A stretch of 48,118 bases of DNA from JAAYCT01 sp964499575 (GCA_964499575.1 CAZCLK010000012.1:1-48118); one strand, 5' to 3'; numbered from the stretch's first letter, positions 1 to 7,998 are shown. A program made the numbers and translations. Notes: generated from the letters alone by a model not told the origin.

Positions 1-400
1 TAGCACTTTTCGCGCCGGCGGAAGGAGCTTCCGGCGAAAACATCCTACTAAATGCTCTTCGCCGGTCGATTTAGTAGCACTTTTCGCGCCGGCGGAAGGA
101 GCTCGCGGCGAAAACATCCTACTAAATGCTCTTCGCCGGCCGGTTTAGTAGCACTTTTCGCGCCGGCGGAAGGAGCTTCCGGCGAAAACATCCTACTAAA
201 AGCTCTTCGCCGGCCGGTTTAGTAGCACTTTTTGCGCCGGCGGCAGGGGCTTCCGGGGAAAACATCCTACTAAATGCTCTTCGCCGGCCGGTTTAGTAGC
301 ACTTTTCGCACCGCCGGAAGGAGCTCGCGGCGAAAACATCCTACTAAAAGTTCCGCGCCGGCCGGTTTAGTAGGATTTTAACGCGCCGGCGGAAGGAGCG
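1..400. repeat. Tandem array of a 74-bp hairpin-forming repeat (5 full units plus a partial sixth)
   Basis: Units begin at 1, 75, 149, 223, 297 and 371, so the period is exactly 74 bp. The sixth copy decays after about 30 bp. Each unit junction carries TTTAGTAG, and about 40 bases later CTACTAAA, which are perfect inverted repeats. Between them TTTTCG pairs with CGAAAA, and in units 1 and 3 CGGAAG-GAG-CTTCCG forms an inner hairpin. Each unit could therefore fold into an imperfect stem of about 57 nt, separated by a conserved GC-rich spacer (GCTCTTCGCCGG). Copies differ at only a few positions. The spacers are conserved and units abut, so this is not a CRISPR array. The window starts at a unit boundary, so the array probably extends to the left. 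No open frame of interest covers it. Its role is unknown; a palindromic minisatellite or REP-like element is the best description. Confidence 0.93.
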
Positions 401-502
401 CACCGCCAATATGGAGCAATCCGGATGGATCTCCCAAATGCCGCCGGACAGAAATATATTCGATCCGCATTTCCGGCAGCCCTTCTGTTTGGAAATAAAA
501 AA

Positions 503-542
503 GCTGCCTCTTTTGACTTTGTTACAAGTCTTTTGAGGGAGC
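503..542. terminator. Possible terminator-like stem
   Basis: CCTC/GAGG and GACTT/AAGTC form a two-part stem around TGTTAC, with an internal TTTT/TTTT loop. It is flanked by a run of A on the left, which reads as a T run on the minus strand, and by CCTTTTCT on the right. It could end transcription leaving the repeat array or coming from the other side. The stem is interrupted, so this is tentative. Confidence 0.35.
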
Positions 543-653
543 GCCTTTTCTGCTGTTTGTTTATTAACACTCGTACCTACGAGCCTGCGGCACTGCGGTC
601 GCGTTTGCGATTTGCTGTTATGCTGTTATGGAAAATCACCTTGCGAAGGAATA

Positions 654-662
654 TGATATAAG
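654..662 (+). promoter_or_regulatory. Extended -10 promoter of the glycerophosphodiesterase gene
   Basis: TGA-TATAAG matches the extended -10 form TGnTATAAT in five of six core bases. No good -35 lies 17 bp upstream. The predicted start of transcription, near 669, gives a short leader to the start codon at 685 or 691. Confidence 0.4.
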
Positions 663-684
663 CAAACACTGAATTCCTTAAGCG

Positions 685-2550
685 GTGGATATGAAGGGGC
701 TATACAGACATAATTTCAGACTGATTCGCACGAACTTTCCGGCGTTGATATGGTTTGAGCTGCTATATAAAATGCTTGCGGCGCTCGTTCTGTATCCGCT
801 GATTTTGTTTCTCCTGGATTACGCGATTAACAGGTCCGGACTGAGTTTTTTGACGGACAGGAACCTGAAGACCTTCCTCTCTGACCCGGTCGCGCTGTTG
901 ATCGGTATTTTTCTCATCGTTCTGATTGTTGTCTTTGCTCTTTATGAACTCTCCGTACTTGCGATTTGTTTCGAAAAAAGCCGCGTCGGTGAAAAGGTCA
1001 ACGCAATCGAAATCGCTTTTGCCGGGCTGACCCGGATGAGGCGCTTCTTTCATCCGGTCGGGTTTCTTTTCTTCTTTGTTATTCTGGCGGCCGTTACCTT
1101 TCTGGATTTTCCGTTTGCGTCCTCCCTGGTGTCGATCACCGGGATTCCGGATTATCTTCACCATACTCTTCGGGATCACCGCATCGTTTATTTTATATTG
1201 GTCTTTATCAGCGCTTTGGTGCTGTGGTTTTTGTGGTCGTATATTTTTGCGATTCACTATATTGTCCTTCGCGAAAAGAGCTTCATGGCTGCGATGGCTT
1301 CCACCCGGAAAATGATCCGCGGACATACGGTCGGCATGAATGTTCGATTTCTGGTCTGGTATTTGATCGTATTTACTGTTCTATTGATCTTTTATGCCCT
1401 TGTGCTCCTGGCGGGGGCAGCGATGATCAAACTTGTTTTGCCGACCGGGGACGAACTGGTCGCCTTTCTTTCTTTTTCGCGCGTAACGGGTAACGTAATG
1501 TCGTTTCTGCTGTATAGTTTTTTTACTCCCGTATTTTTCGTTGTTGTCAGCTCGTATTTTCAAAAAATTACGATTCTTAAGACCGAAAAATATCAGGAAC
1601 ATCAACCCAAGGTGACCGTCCGGCCGTTCAAAAATCATCGGGTGATCCTCGGACTGATGCTTTTGATCATCATCGGCGCGAATGCCGGCATTCTGTCCCG
1701 TTCGATCTCAAACGGTGTCATTCGCCGGCTGATTTTTGCGCGAACGCCCGAAATCACGGCGCATCGGGGCAGTTCGAGCAACGCTCCGGAGAATACATTG
1801 ATTGCGATTGAGAAGGCGATCGAGGACGGCGCGGATTACGCTGAAATCGATGTGCGTCTGACTGCGGACGGAACCGCGGTACTCATGCATGACGCAAGCC
1901 TTGAACGGACGGCCGGGGTGAACGAGATGGTCTGGAATGCGCGATGGGAGTCTTTGCGGGAACTGGATCCGGGTTCAGTCTTTTCGAACGAGTTTAGCGG
2001 GGAAAGGATCCCTTCTCTCGAGGAGGTCATGGACGCGGCATCCGGAAGGATTCGTCTGAATATAGAAATCAAATTCTCTTCGCATACTCCGGAGCTGGCG
2101 GGAAAAGTCGCCGAACTGATCGTCGAAAAGGATTTTGTTGACCGGTGTGTCGTGACGAGTTTCAAATACGACGTGCTGGCCGATGTAAAGGCAGTCAATC
2201 CGGACATTAAGACCGGCCTCATTATCACGATGCCGCTCGGAAGTTATACCAAATTGAAACATGTCGATTTTTACAGCCTGAGCGCGATGTTTCTATCGGC
2301 GAGGCAGGCGGATATGATCCATCGCTTGGGCTATGAGATCCATGTTTGGGGCGCAAAGGACGAGGAAACAATCCGGAGAATGGTCGAATACGGAGCGGAC
2401 AACATCATCGCGACCGACCCGGTAATGGCACGTGAAGCAATCTACACGCAAAGCGCGAACGAATTGGTTGTCCGGATCGCAGCGTTGTTTTTCGGGCAAA
2501 ATGAGACGGTTCGCCCCAAAGGATCGTTCTTTCCGATTCGTTACGGTTAA
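685..2550 (+). CDS. Glycerophosphodiester phosphodiesterase with N-terminal membrane domain
   Basis: A 621-residue enzyme predicted to hydrolyse glycerophosphodiesters to glycerol 3-phosphate and an alcohol, or to act on polyglycerolphosphate or lipid head groups at the membrane. Residues 1-345 carry about seven to eight hydrophobic helices, as in the GDPD membrane domain family. Residues 357-600 are the GDPD TIM-barrel. H360-R361-G362, E369 of the PENT motif, E387-x-D389 and H402-D403 match the conserved catalytic and metal-binding positions. The barrel follows the last helix, so it is probably on one face of the membrane; I infer the outer face but cannot show it. The start is GTG 685 or ATG 691; neither has a strong ribosome binding site. 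The stop is followed at once by the binding site of the Nudix gene, so the two form an operon. The B. subtilis relatives work in phospholipid or teichoic acid turnover. Confidence 0.88.
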   Translation: MDMKGLYRHNFRLIRTNFPALIWFELLYKMLAALVLYPLILFLLDYAINRSGLSFLTDRNLKTFLSDPVALLIGIFLIVLIVVFALYELSVLAICFEKSRVGEKVNAIEIAFAGLTRMRRFFHPVGFLFFFVILAAVTFLDFPFASSLVSITGIPDYLHHTLRDHRIVYFILVFISALVLWFLWSYIFAIHYIVLREKSFMAAMASTRKMIRGHTVGMNVRFLVWYLIVFTVLLIFYALVLLAGAAMIKLVLPTGDELVAFLSFSRVTGNVMSFLLYSFFTPVFFVVVSSYFQKITILKTEKYQEHQPKVTVRPFKNHRVILGLMLLIIIGANAGILSRSISNGVIRRLIFARTPEITAHRGSSSNAPENTLIAIEKAIEDGADYAEIDVRLTADGTAVLMHDASLERTAGVNEMVWNARWESLRELDPGSVFSNEFSGERIPSLEEVMDAASGRIRLNIEIKFSSHTPELAGKVAELIVEKDFVDRCVVTSFKYDVLADVKAVNPDIKTGLIITMPLGSYTKLKHVDFYSLSAMFLSARQADMIHRLGYEIHVWGAKDEETIRRMVEYGADNIIATDPVMAREAIYTQSANELVVRIAALFFGQNETVRPKGSFFPIRYG

Positions 2551-2559
2551 GGAGGGCAC

Positions 2560-2976
2560 ATGAAGGACGTCACGGCGGCGGTCATCATTCGGGACGGGAG
2601 GGTTCTGATCACACGGCGTGCAGAGGGTCAGGCGCATGCCGGTTGGTGGGAATTTCCGGGCGGAAAGGTCGAGGAGGGCGAGTCGCCGGAAGAGTGTCTT
2701 CGACGGGAACTCCGTGAGGAGCTGGGGGTCGATACGATCATCGGCGCGAAACTTGCCGAAAGTATCTATGAATACGATACGGGGTCGATTCGTCTTATGG
2801 CGTATGAGACTACGATCACGGCGGGAGAGATCCGCTTAACGGTTCATGAGGAGGCGCTTTGGGCCGGTGTCTCCGACTTGGAATCCTTGATGCTGCTGCC
2901 GGCAGACCGTCCGATCGCAGAAGCGGTCAGCGGGAGTATCCGGCTCGACGGGGGGACACCGGAAAAGAGCGGATGA
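2560..2976 (+). CDS. Nudix hydrolase, MutT-like (8-oxo-dGTP or CTP pyrophosphohydrolase family)
   Basis: A 138-residue protein with a perfect Nudix box: G35, E41, R49-E50, E53-E54, G56-V57 fit GX5EX7REUXEEXGU. The preceding FPGGK is typical of MutT. The family removes pyrophosphate from nucleoside triphosphates, for example damaged 8-oxo-dGTP, using Mg2+ held by the box glutamates. AAGGAGG at 2549-2555 overlaps the stop of the upstream gene and lies five bases before the ATG, so translation may be coupled. The size fits MutT. Substrate cannot be told from sequence; a NudG-like role on CTP derivatives or oxidised nucleotides is equally possible. The gene is cytosolic and has no obvious functional link to the phosphodiesterase. 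Confidence 0.88.
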   Translation: MKDVTAAVIIRDGRVLITRRAEGQAHAGWWEFPGGKVEEGESPEECLRRELREELGVDTIIGAKLAESIYEYDTGSIRLMAYETTITAGEIRLTVHEEALWAGVSDLESLMLLPADRPIAEAVSGSIRLDGGTPEKSG

Positions 2977-2986
2977 TCAAAGAAGA

Positions 2987-3000
2987 CCCGTGGTTTCGGG
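2987..3000. terminator. Weak hairpin between convergent genes
   Basis: CCCG-TGGTTT-CGGG sits in the 32-base gap between the Nudix gene and the exporter operon. On the minus strand it is followed by TCTTCTTT. The stem is only four base pairs, so it is a weak candidate for a shared terminator. Confidence 0.25.
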
Positions 3001-3008
3001 GAACATTT

Positions 3009-4199
3009 CTATTCGTATCGTAAAGCGTCGATCGGCTTGAGTTTTGCGGCCTTATTGGCCGGATAAAGGCCGAATATCATACCGATGCTGATCGAAAAAA
3101 TGATTGCGAGCGCGGCCACCGAAAGCGAGAGGCTCAGTTCGATGTCAATAATGTCACCGATCATGCCCAACAGCAGAGAAGCCAACAGCATACCGATCAG
3201 CCCGCCCGTCAACGAGATGCTCATCGCCTCGACGAGGAATTGGATCATGATATCGGCATGTTGAGCGCCGATTGCTTTTCTTATGCCGATTTCCCTTGTA
3301 CGCTCGGTGACGGAGACGAGCATGATATTCATAATGCCGATGCCGCCGACCAGAAGGGAAATGCCCGCTATGCCGCCCAAAACCATCGACATAATCGACT
3401 CGATTTCCTTGAAAGCGGATAGAATGTCCCCCATGTTGAATATATAATAACCCGTGTCCGATATATCGTCCGGAAAGGTGTACGTTTTGATCCGCGCGCT
3501 CAGAAAGCGTTCGATTGCGTCGATCGCCTCGTCGGCGCTGTGCATCGAATCGGACATTACGTTGAACTGGCGGATCGTGTTCATGTGCTGGAGGCGCAGG
3601 CCGATCGAAAGAGGAATATAGACCGTATCGTCGTTCGAGTCCATCGAAAACTCGCCCTTTTCGACCATAACGCCGATGATTTCGAAGGAGCGGTTGTACA
3701 GATTAATCGAGTAGCCGACGACGTCGCGATGTCCGAACAGCTCGTCCGCGACCTTACTGCCTACCACGGCCACATAGAGTCGTGAGTCATCGTCGCTTTC
3801 GGAGATGAAACGACCGGTTTGAAGTTCCAAATTGCTGACTACATAACTGCTCCCGGTCACGGCCCGAACGGTGGTCTCGAAGTTGTTATTCTGCGCGGTG
3901 ACGGGTACAAAGTAATCCTCGGTCTCGGGCGCAACCAGCGCGATGCTCTCTTCCTCCTCCAGAATACGGAGGTCCTCTTGTGTAAGAAAACTGCTCGACC
4001 GGTAGACGTCGACAATGATTTTTTTCCCGCCGATCCCCTCAATTTCTTTGGTCAGAGCCCCGGTCGCGCCTTGGATGATGCTGATAAGAAGCGTAACGGA
4101 CAGCACGCCGATGATGATGCCGAGCATCGTCAAAAAGGAGCGCAATTTGTTCCCCGCGATGGCGGAGAAGGCCATCTTGATCGCTTGTGTGATCTTCAT
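3009..4199 (-). CDS. ABC exporter permease, MacB/YknZ type
   Basis: A 396-residue permease of the FtsX/MacB superfamily. One membrane helix lies near residues 18-43, followed by a large outside MacB-type periplasmic core domain (about 45-265) and three helices in the last 130 residues, beginning with VLGGIAGISLLVGGIGIMN. TERTREIGIRKAIGA is the cytoplasmic coupling loop typical of MacB. Its start overlaps the ATPase stop by four bases (ATGA), so the two are translationally coupled. With the ATPase and the adaptor it would form a tripartite exporter. The closest known Gram-positive system is B. subtilis YknWXYZ, linked to defence against the SdpC toxin. The substrate here is unknown; antimicrobial peptides or lipids are the usual suggestions. 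Confidence 0.88.
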   Translation of the reverse strand: MKITQAIKMAFSAIAGNKLRSFLTMLGIIIGVLSVTLLISIIQGATGALTKEIEGIGGKKIIVDVYRSSSFLTQEDLRILEEEESIALVAPETEDYFVPVTAQNNNFETTVRAVTGSSYVVSNLELQTGRFISESDDDSRLYVAVVGSKVADELFGHRDVVGYSINLYNRSFEIIGVMVEKGEFSMDSNDDTVYIPLSIGLRLQHMNTIRQFNVMSDSMHSADEAIDAIERFLSARIKTYTFPDDISDTGYYIFNMGDILSAFKEIESIMSMVLGGIAGISLLVGGIGIMNIMLVSVTERTREIGIRKAIGAQHADIMIQFLVEAMSISLTGGLIGMLLASLLLGMIGDIIDIELSLSLSVAALAIIFSISIGMIFGLYPANKAAKLKPIDALRYE

Positions 4200-4915
4200 A
4201 CGCCACCCTCCGGATCGGATGCCAAACGTGCATTCGAAGAATCATTGCGCGTATCGGAAACGACCTTGCCGTCGATCAGACGGACACTGCGGCGGGTCTT
4301 GGAAGCGATCTTGCTGTCGTGCGTGATCAGAAGGATCGTGTTTCCCGCTTCGTGAAGCTCGTCGAAAAGACGCATGATTTCCTCGCTGGTTTTGGAATCC
4401 AGATTGCCGGTCGGCTCATCCGCCAGTAAAAGGGAGGGCTTTGCCGATAGCGCTCGCGCGATGGCGACGCGCTGTTGTTGTCCGCCGGAAAGCTGATTCG
4501 GCCGGTGATGCATACGGTCCGTCAGGCCGACCCGTTCGAGTGCCTCCAACGCCATGCTGTGGCGCCTGGCATGGCCGATGCCTTGGTAGATCAGGGGCAA
4601 TTCGACGTTCTCGTATGCGGTCAGCTTCTGAATTAAATTGAACTGCTGAAAAACAAAACCGATTTCGCGATTGCGCAATACGGCCATCTGATGCTCGGTA
4701 TAATCGGATATTTCCTTGCCCCGAAGGTAGTAGGACCCTTCGTCCGGGGTATCCAGACAGCCGATGATATTCATCAGCGTCGATTTGCCGCTTCCGGACG
4801 CGCCGATCACGGAGATATAATCGTGTTCGTCGATGCCCAGAGAAAGATTGTCGACAGCACGAACGGTTTCTCCACCCAAACGGTAGATCTTGCTGATATT
4901 TTCGAGCCGGATCAT
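4196..4915 (-). CDS. ABC exporter ATP-binding protein, MacB/YknY/LolD type
   Basis: A 239-residue ATPase with all motifs in place: Walker A GASGSGKST at 38-46, Q-loop Q90, signature LSGGQQQR at 142-149, Walker B LLLADEP at 162-168 with catalytic E167, and the switch histidine H199. The GNLDS stretch after Walker B is typical of the MacB/LolD subfamily. It powers the permease encoded by the next gene, overlapping it by four bases. The adaptor gene lies 33 bases upstream. The C-terminus has about 20 extra residues beyond the usual end, with no recognisable domain. Confidence 0.92.
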   Translation of the reverse strand: MIRLENISKIYRLGGETVRAVDNLSLGIDEHDYISVIGASGSGKSTLMNIIGCLDTPDEGSYYLRGKEISDYTEHQMAVLRNREIGFVFQQFNLIQKLTAYENVELPLIYQGIGHARRHSMALEALERVGLTDRMHHRPNQLSGGQQQRVAIARALSAKPSLLLADEPTGNLDSKTSEEIMRLFDELHEAGNTILLITHDSKIASKTRRSVRLIDGKVVSDTRNDSSNARLASDPEGGV

Positions 4916-4948
4916 AATTATCCTCTTCTTTCCCGGTTAATAAAACGG

Positions 4949-6466
4949 TCAGAACATAAATCGATCAAAGCCGGATGAAGCCTCGGTCGGGAGGATGACG
5001 ATATCCCCCTCGTTCAATCCGGAAATAATCTCGGTCATCGAACCGCTCGATATGCCGGTTTGGACCTCAACGGAACGGCCTTCCTCATCCGTTTGGTCGT
5101 TCGCGTCGACAGAGTCGACGACCGAAACAAACTTTTTACCGTCAATGACCTGAACGGCTTGGGCGGGCACCAGGAGGACACCGGTATTTTCGGTAACCAG
5201 AATGTCCGCGCGTGCGCTCATTCCGGAGAGAATTTCCGTCTGGTCGTTTAACTCGACCGTAACCGGATAACGGGAGACTCCTTCAAAATTGCTTGAGAAC
5301 CGGGAGACCCAAGTAACAGTGCCGGTGAACGTGCGCCCCTCCAATGCATAAATATGGACTTCGCAGGTTTTTCCGACCGTTATGCCCGCGATTTCCATCT
5401 CATCGACGTTCACGGTCAACTCGAATTGATTCGAATCGGACATAACGATTGCCGGGGCGTCCTTGAGGATTTTTGCGTCCGGCTGAGTGAGGATCTCGGT
5501 AATGATTCCGTCGGCGGGCGCGGTCAGTTCGGCCGTCGCCGAGTCGAGACGCTTCCCGGAAAGTTTTTCGAGTGCCTCCTGGCGCGATTCCAAAAGTCGC
5601 AGATAGGCCGTCGAATGGACAGCTTTTTCCAGGTTGATCAAGGTGGCGCCGAACGAGACGGTTTTGTTGAGTGACACCGGTATTGAGGATACGATGCCGT
5701 CCGTCGCGATGACATAATAAGGGGTCTTCACGAAAATCGCTCCGGTTCCGATCTCGAGCCCTTCGGAGTCGACGACTTTCGCGGTCTTCCCGACCTCAAA
5801 AGATTGATCGACGAAGGTAATTCCAACATTTTCCGTATCGACGGAGGTAACCGTTCCGTTAACGGTCAGATCGCCGATCGAAACGTTCACCGGATCGTTG
5901 AGAGCTGCGGCTGCATGTGCAGGGAGCATTACGGACATCAGATCATCGGGCGAAATCAGAACGACGCCTTCAAGGGTTTGGCAGACGGCGGACAGATCGT
6001 CGCCTTTTTGTACGAAAATACCCTTCACCCGGCCGGCGACCGGCGAGCGAACCGCGGAGGTTTTCATCGAGGACTCCGTCAGAAGACTCATATCGAGTGT
6101 CTCGAGCTCCTTTTCGAGTGCGGCAATTTCTTCTTCATAGAGCTCGTTGTTGATGGTTAGAAGAACATCGCCTTCCTGTACGGCATCTCCGACGCGCAGA
6201 TCAAAATCGCCGACCGTGCCGTCGGACGGAGATTCCAGCGTGACCGTATCGGCATAGTTAATCGTTCCGCCGGCTTGGGTAATCACGGAAATATTCCCCA
6301 TCGTGACCCGGGCGGTGTCCTTAAGAAGCGTGTTGTGTTCGGCATTTCTTCGGTAGGACGTCCACGCGAAAATAAGCGCGCCCGCGATCAGCAGTATGAT
6401 TACGGTAACGATCGCGCGCTTGATCCACTTGCGCCGTGAGCGGGAGTTGTTTCTCGTTTCGGACAT
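4949..6466 (-). CDS. Membrane fusion (adaptor) protein, HlyD/MacA/YknX type
   Basis: A 505-residue adaptor. It has a basic N-terminus (RSRRKWIKR), one membrane helix at about 17-37 and a long outside part with split lipoyl-like (barrel-sandwich) segments near GDFDLRVGDAVQEGDVLLTINNE and in the second half, a short helical hairpin, and a beta-barrel domain with VSRYPVTVEL. It would link the permease to the outside, or hold substrate for it. It is the first gene of the exporter operon. The start ATG is preceded by a GGCGG-type site. At about 500 residues it is longer than MacA (about 370), mainly in the middle region, where a duplicated barrel segment is likely. An extended -10 promoter lies about 85 bases upstream. 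Confidence 0.85.
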   Translation of the reverse strand: MSETRNNSRSRRKWIKRAIVTVIILLIAGALIFAWTSYRRNAEHNTLLKDTARVTMGNISVITQAGGTINYADTVTLESPSDGTVGDFDLRVGDAVQEGDVLLTINNELYEEEIAALEKELETLDMSLLTESSMKTSAVRSPVAGRVKGIFVQKGDDLSAVCQTLEGVVLISPDDLMSVMLPAHAAAALNDPVNVSIGDLTVNGTVTSVDTENVGITFVDQSFEVGKTAKVVDSEGLEIGTGAIFVKTPYYVIATDGIVSSIPVSLNKTVSFGATLINLEKAVHSTAYLRLLESRQEALEKLSGKRLDSATAELTAPADGIITEILTQPDAKILKDAPAIVMSDSNQFELTVNVDEMEIAGITVGKTCEVHIYALEGRTFTGTVTWVSRFSSNFEGVSRYPVTVELNDQTEILSGMSARADILVTENTGVLLVPAQAVQVIDGKKFVSVVDSVDANDQTDEEGRSVEVQTGISSGSMTEIISGLNEGDIVILPTEASSGFDRFMF

Positions 6467-6525
6467 GATGACCGCCTTTCGCCGCGATCGAAAAGTCGAG
6501 TCGACGGCAGCGTTATTTTCAGAAA

Positions 6526-6543
6526 AGCGGGTTATCGCCCGCC
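6526..6543 (-). promoter_or_regulatory. Small hairpin at the 5' end of the exporter mRNA
   Basis: On the minus strand GCGGG-CGATAA-CCCGC is followed by TTTTC. It lies at the predicted transcription start of the exporter operon. It might stabilise the 5' end or act as a minor attenuator; the evidence is position and pairing only. Confidence 0.3.
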
Positions 6544-6549
6544 TTTCCG

Positions 6550-6558
6550 ATTATACCA
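6550..6558 (-). promoter_or_regulatory. Extended -10 promoter of the exporter operon
   Basis: The minus strand reads TGG-TATAAT, a perfect extended -10. No good -35 is seen. Transcription would begin near 6543, about 77 bases before the adaptor start codon. It is back to back with the queT promoter. Confidence 0.6.
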
Positions 6559-6692
6559 TCAAAGCGATTTTTCGTATCGCCTGTTTCCGGACTCCATCTG
6601 ATTTTCATGTATTTTTACAAGTGCCGTATTGAAAGGGCGCAGGATGCAGTCATGAGAATTTCGAAAACCAACGGTTCATATTCAGCCGCAAC

Positions 6693-6701
6693 TGGTATAA
6701 A
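6693..6701 (+). promoter_or_regulatory. Extended -10 promoter of queT
   Basis: TGG-TATAAA fits the extended -10 consensus in all but the last base. Transcription would begin near 6708-6710, exactly where the first leader hairpin starts, giving a leader of about 80 bases. Confidence 0.55.
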
Positions 6702-6709
6702 ATAGGATG

Positions 6710-6782
6710 GACGCTTTCGGTGCGCGAAGGGTCATTTTCGTGCGGATGAGGTCCGGGATCGGTTACCTCATGCCGGAAAGGA
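6710..6782 (+). promoter_or_regulatory. Structured 5' leader of queT, candidate translation-control RNA
   Basis: Two hairpins fill the leader. The first pairs GAC (6710-6712) and CTTTCG (6714-6719) with CGAAGG (6725-6730) and GTC (6731-6733), with one bulged G and loop GTGCG. The second pairs CGG+ATGAGGT (6743-6752) with ACCTCAT (6765-6771) and CCG (6773-6775), with an inner CCG-GGAT-CGG. It ends two bases before the ribosome binding site AAAGGA (6777-6782). queT genes are known targets of preQ1 riboswitches, but the class I consensus is absent and I could not match class II or III base by base. The layout of two stems followed at once by the binding site resembles class II. Confidence 0.45.
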
Positions 6783-6788
6783 ACGGAT

Positions 6789-7349
6789 ATGTCAACGAAC
6801 CGGGGGCCCCGATACCGGAATACTCTGTTTGTGGTCACGTCGGCCGCCATTGCGGCTGTATATGTGCTTTTCACTCTGCCTTTTGCGCAAATTGCATACG
6901 GGCCTTTACAATTTCGACTGGCGGAGAGTATGGCGGTTTTGCCGATCCTCACGCCGGCGGCGATACCGGGATTGACGCTCGGGTGCTTTCTGTCCAATCT
7001 TCTGAATCCGATGAACCTCGGCCCGGTCGATATCATTTTCGGCTCTATTGCGACCCTTCTGTCGGCGATCTGCACGCGGTGGCTTTATCATGCGCTGGAG
7101 CGTGCGAAGGGGTATATCAAAGATTTGATTGCTCTTCTGCCGCCGGTCGTCTTCAACGCACTGATTGTCGGGATATATTTGACCTTTCTGATTACCGACG
7201 GGCCGGTTTTGCCTGCCTTGATCATGACCAATATCGCGTATATTGCCTTGAGTGAATCGGTAGTGGTATATCTGATCGGATACCCGCTTTTGATCGTTCT
7301 GCGCAAGTCAGGGGTCGGGCGTATTTGGGAAGGGGTTAAGAAACAGTGA
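6789..7349 (+). CDS. queT: Queuosine precursor (preQ1) transporter QueT
   Basis: A 186-residue integral membrane protein of the QueT family (COG4708, DUF988), with about five to six helices. Conserved features seen are the stretch AYGPLQFRLAESMAVLP, typical of the family, and PGLTLGCFLSN followed by GPVDIIFGSIATLL. QueT is the substrate-binding S component of an energy-coupling-factor transporter and imports a queuosine precursor, preQ1 or queuine, which is then built into the wobble base of tRNAs with GUN anticodons. No ECF ATPase or T component lies nearby, so it would share the common ECF module. AAAGGA at 6777-6782 precedes the ATG. A structured leader lies upstream. The stop overlaps the next gene (GTGA). 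Confidence 0.92.
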   Translation: MSTNRGPRYRNTLFVVTSAAIAAVYVLFTLPFAQIAYGPLQFRLAESMAVLPILTPAAIPGLTLGCFLSNLLNPMNLGPVDIIFGSIATLLSAICTRWLYHALERAKGYIKDLIALLPPVVFNALIVGIYLTFLITDGPVLPALIMTNIAYIALSESVVVYLIGYPLLIVLRKSGVGRIWEGVKKQ

Positions 7350-7984
7350 AGCATTACTTTTCGGACAAACCGGAAACGCCATCCGATCGCGCCCGGGTTG
7401 AGACGCGAATCCGCGGAATTGATCTGAACTTTGTAACGGACGCGCAAGTATTTTCGAAAAAACATATCGATTTCGGTACCCGGCAGATGCTGGAATCGGC
7501 CATTGCCGATATCGGCGCGCGCGGGATCGGGCGCGGCCGCCTTCTGGATCTCGGCTGCGGTTACGGGCCGGTCGGTATCACGATGAAACGGGTATTTCCG
7601 GCGATGGATATCGTAATGATCGATATCAATGAACGGGCGATCGGGCTTTCCAGGGAAAATGCCGAACTGAATCACAGCAGTCATGTATCCATCCTTCAGT
7701 CGGATGGCTTTTCCGCCGTGGACGGCGCGTTTGATATCATTTTGACGAATCCCCCCGTACGGGCCGGTAAAAAGGCCGTGTTCTCGTTTTTTGAAGGATC
7801 CTACGAGCACCTCAACGCGGGCGGACTGTTCTATACCGTTCTTCAAAAGAAGCAGGGCGCTCCGTCCGCCGTCACGAAACTGACGGAGCTTTTCGGGAAC
7901 TGTTCCGTTCTGAAAAAAGAAGGCGGATATTGGATCCTCGGCGCCGTGCGGACGGGAGCGGTGAAGGATGAGCAGGAGCAATAA
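7346..7984 (+). CDS. Class I SAM-dependent methyltransferase, RsmC/YbxB type (small-subunit rRNA or related RNA)
   Basis: A 212-residue methyltransferase of the MTS family. Motif I is LLDLGCGYG (66-74) and the catalytic NPPV motif is at 135-138, which indicates N-methylation of a base such as guanine or adenine in RNA. The length fits the short Gram-positive form (B. subtilis YbxB) rather than the double-domain RsmC of E. coli. The GTG start overlaps the queT stop by four bases, giving a coupled pair. An RNA-modifying enzyme beside a queuosine transporter makes sense functionally but may be chance. The last codons lie in a 19-bp duplication shared with the next gene start. The exact target is unknown. 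Confidence 0.85.
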   Translation: MKHYFSDKPETPSDRARVETRIRGIDLNFVTDAQVFSKKHIDFGTRQMLESAIADIGARGIGRGRLLDLGCGYGPVGITMKRVFPAMDIVMIDINERAIGLSRENAELNHSSHVSILQSDGFSAVDGAFDIILTNPPVRAGKKAVFSFFEGSYEHLNAGGLFYTVLQKKQGAPSAVTKLTELFGNCSVLKKEGGYWILGAVRTGAVKDEQEQ

Positions 7985-7998
7985 GGATGAGCAGGAGC
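7964..7998 (+). repeat. Tandem 19-bp duplication across a gene boundary
   Basis: The 16-mer AAGGATGAGCAGGAGC occurs at 7964-7979 and again at 7983-7998, a period of 19 bp. The first copy codes for the end of the methyltransferase and supplies the AGGAG ribosome binding site of the lipoprotein. The second holds the lipoprotein start codon. Because 19 is not a multiple of three, the two copies are read in different frames. Confidence 0.85.

Larger units (their letters stand above)
401..684. other. Intergenic stretch with no convincing gene
   Basis: This 284-base stretch lies between the repeat array and the first gene. Short open frames occur on both strands (for example 425-661 on the plus strand) but they lack a ribosome binding site, recognisable domains or protein-like composition. 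It holds a possible terminator-like stem at 503-542 and, at its right end, an extended -10 promoter for the next gene. I see no RNA gene. Confidence 0.6.

Noticed and set aside
1..400. CRISPR array
   Set aside because: The spacers between repeats are as conserved as the repeats, the period is 74 bp with long imperfect hairpins, and no cas genes lie near.
425..661. 78-residue open frame in the gap before the first gene
   Set aside because: It has no ribosome binding site, no recognisable domain and runs through a terminator-like stem and promoter box.
6710..6788. preQ1 class I riboswitch
   Set aside because: The typical short stem-loop followed by an A-rich pseudoknot tail is not present; only the position and gene fit.
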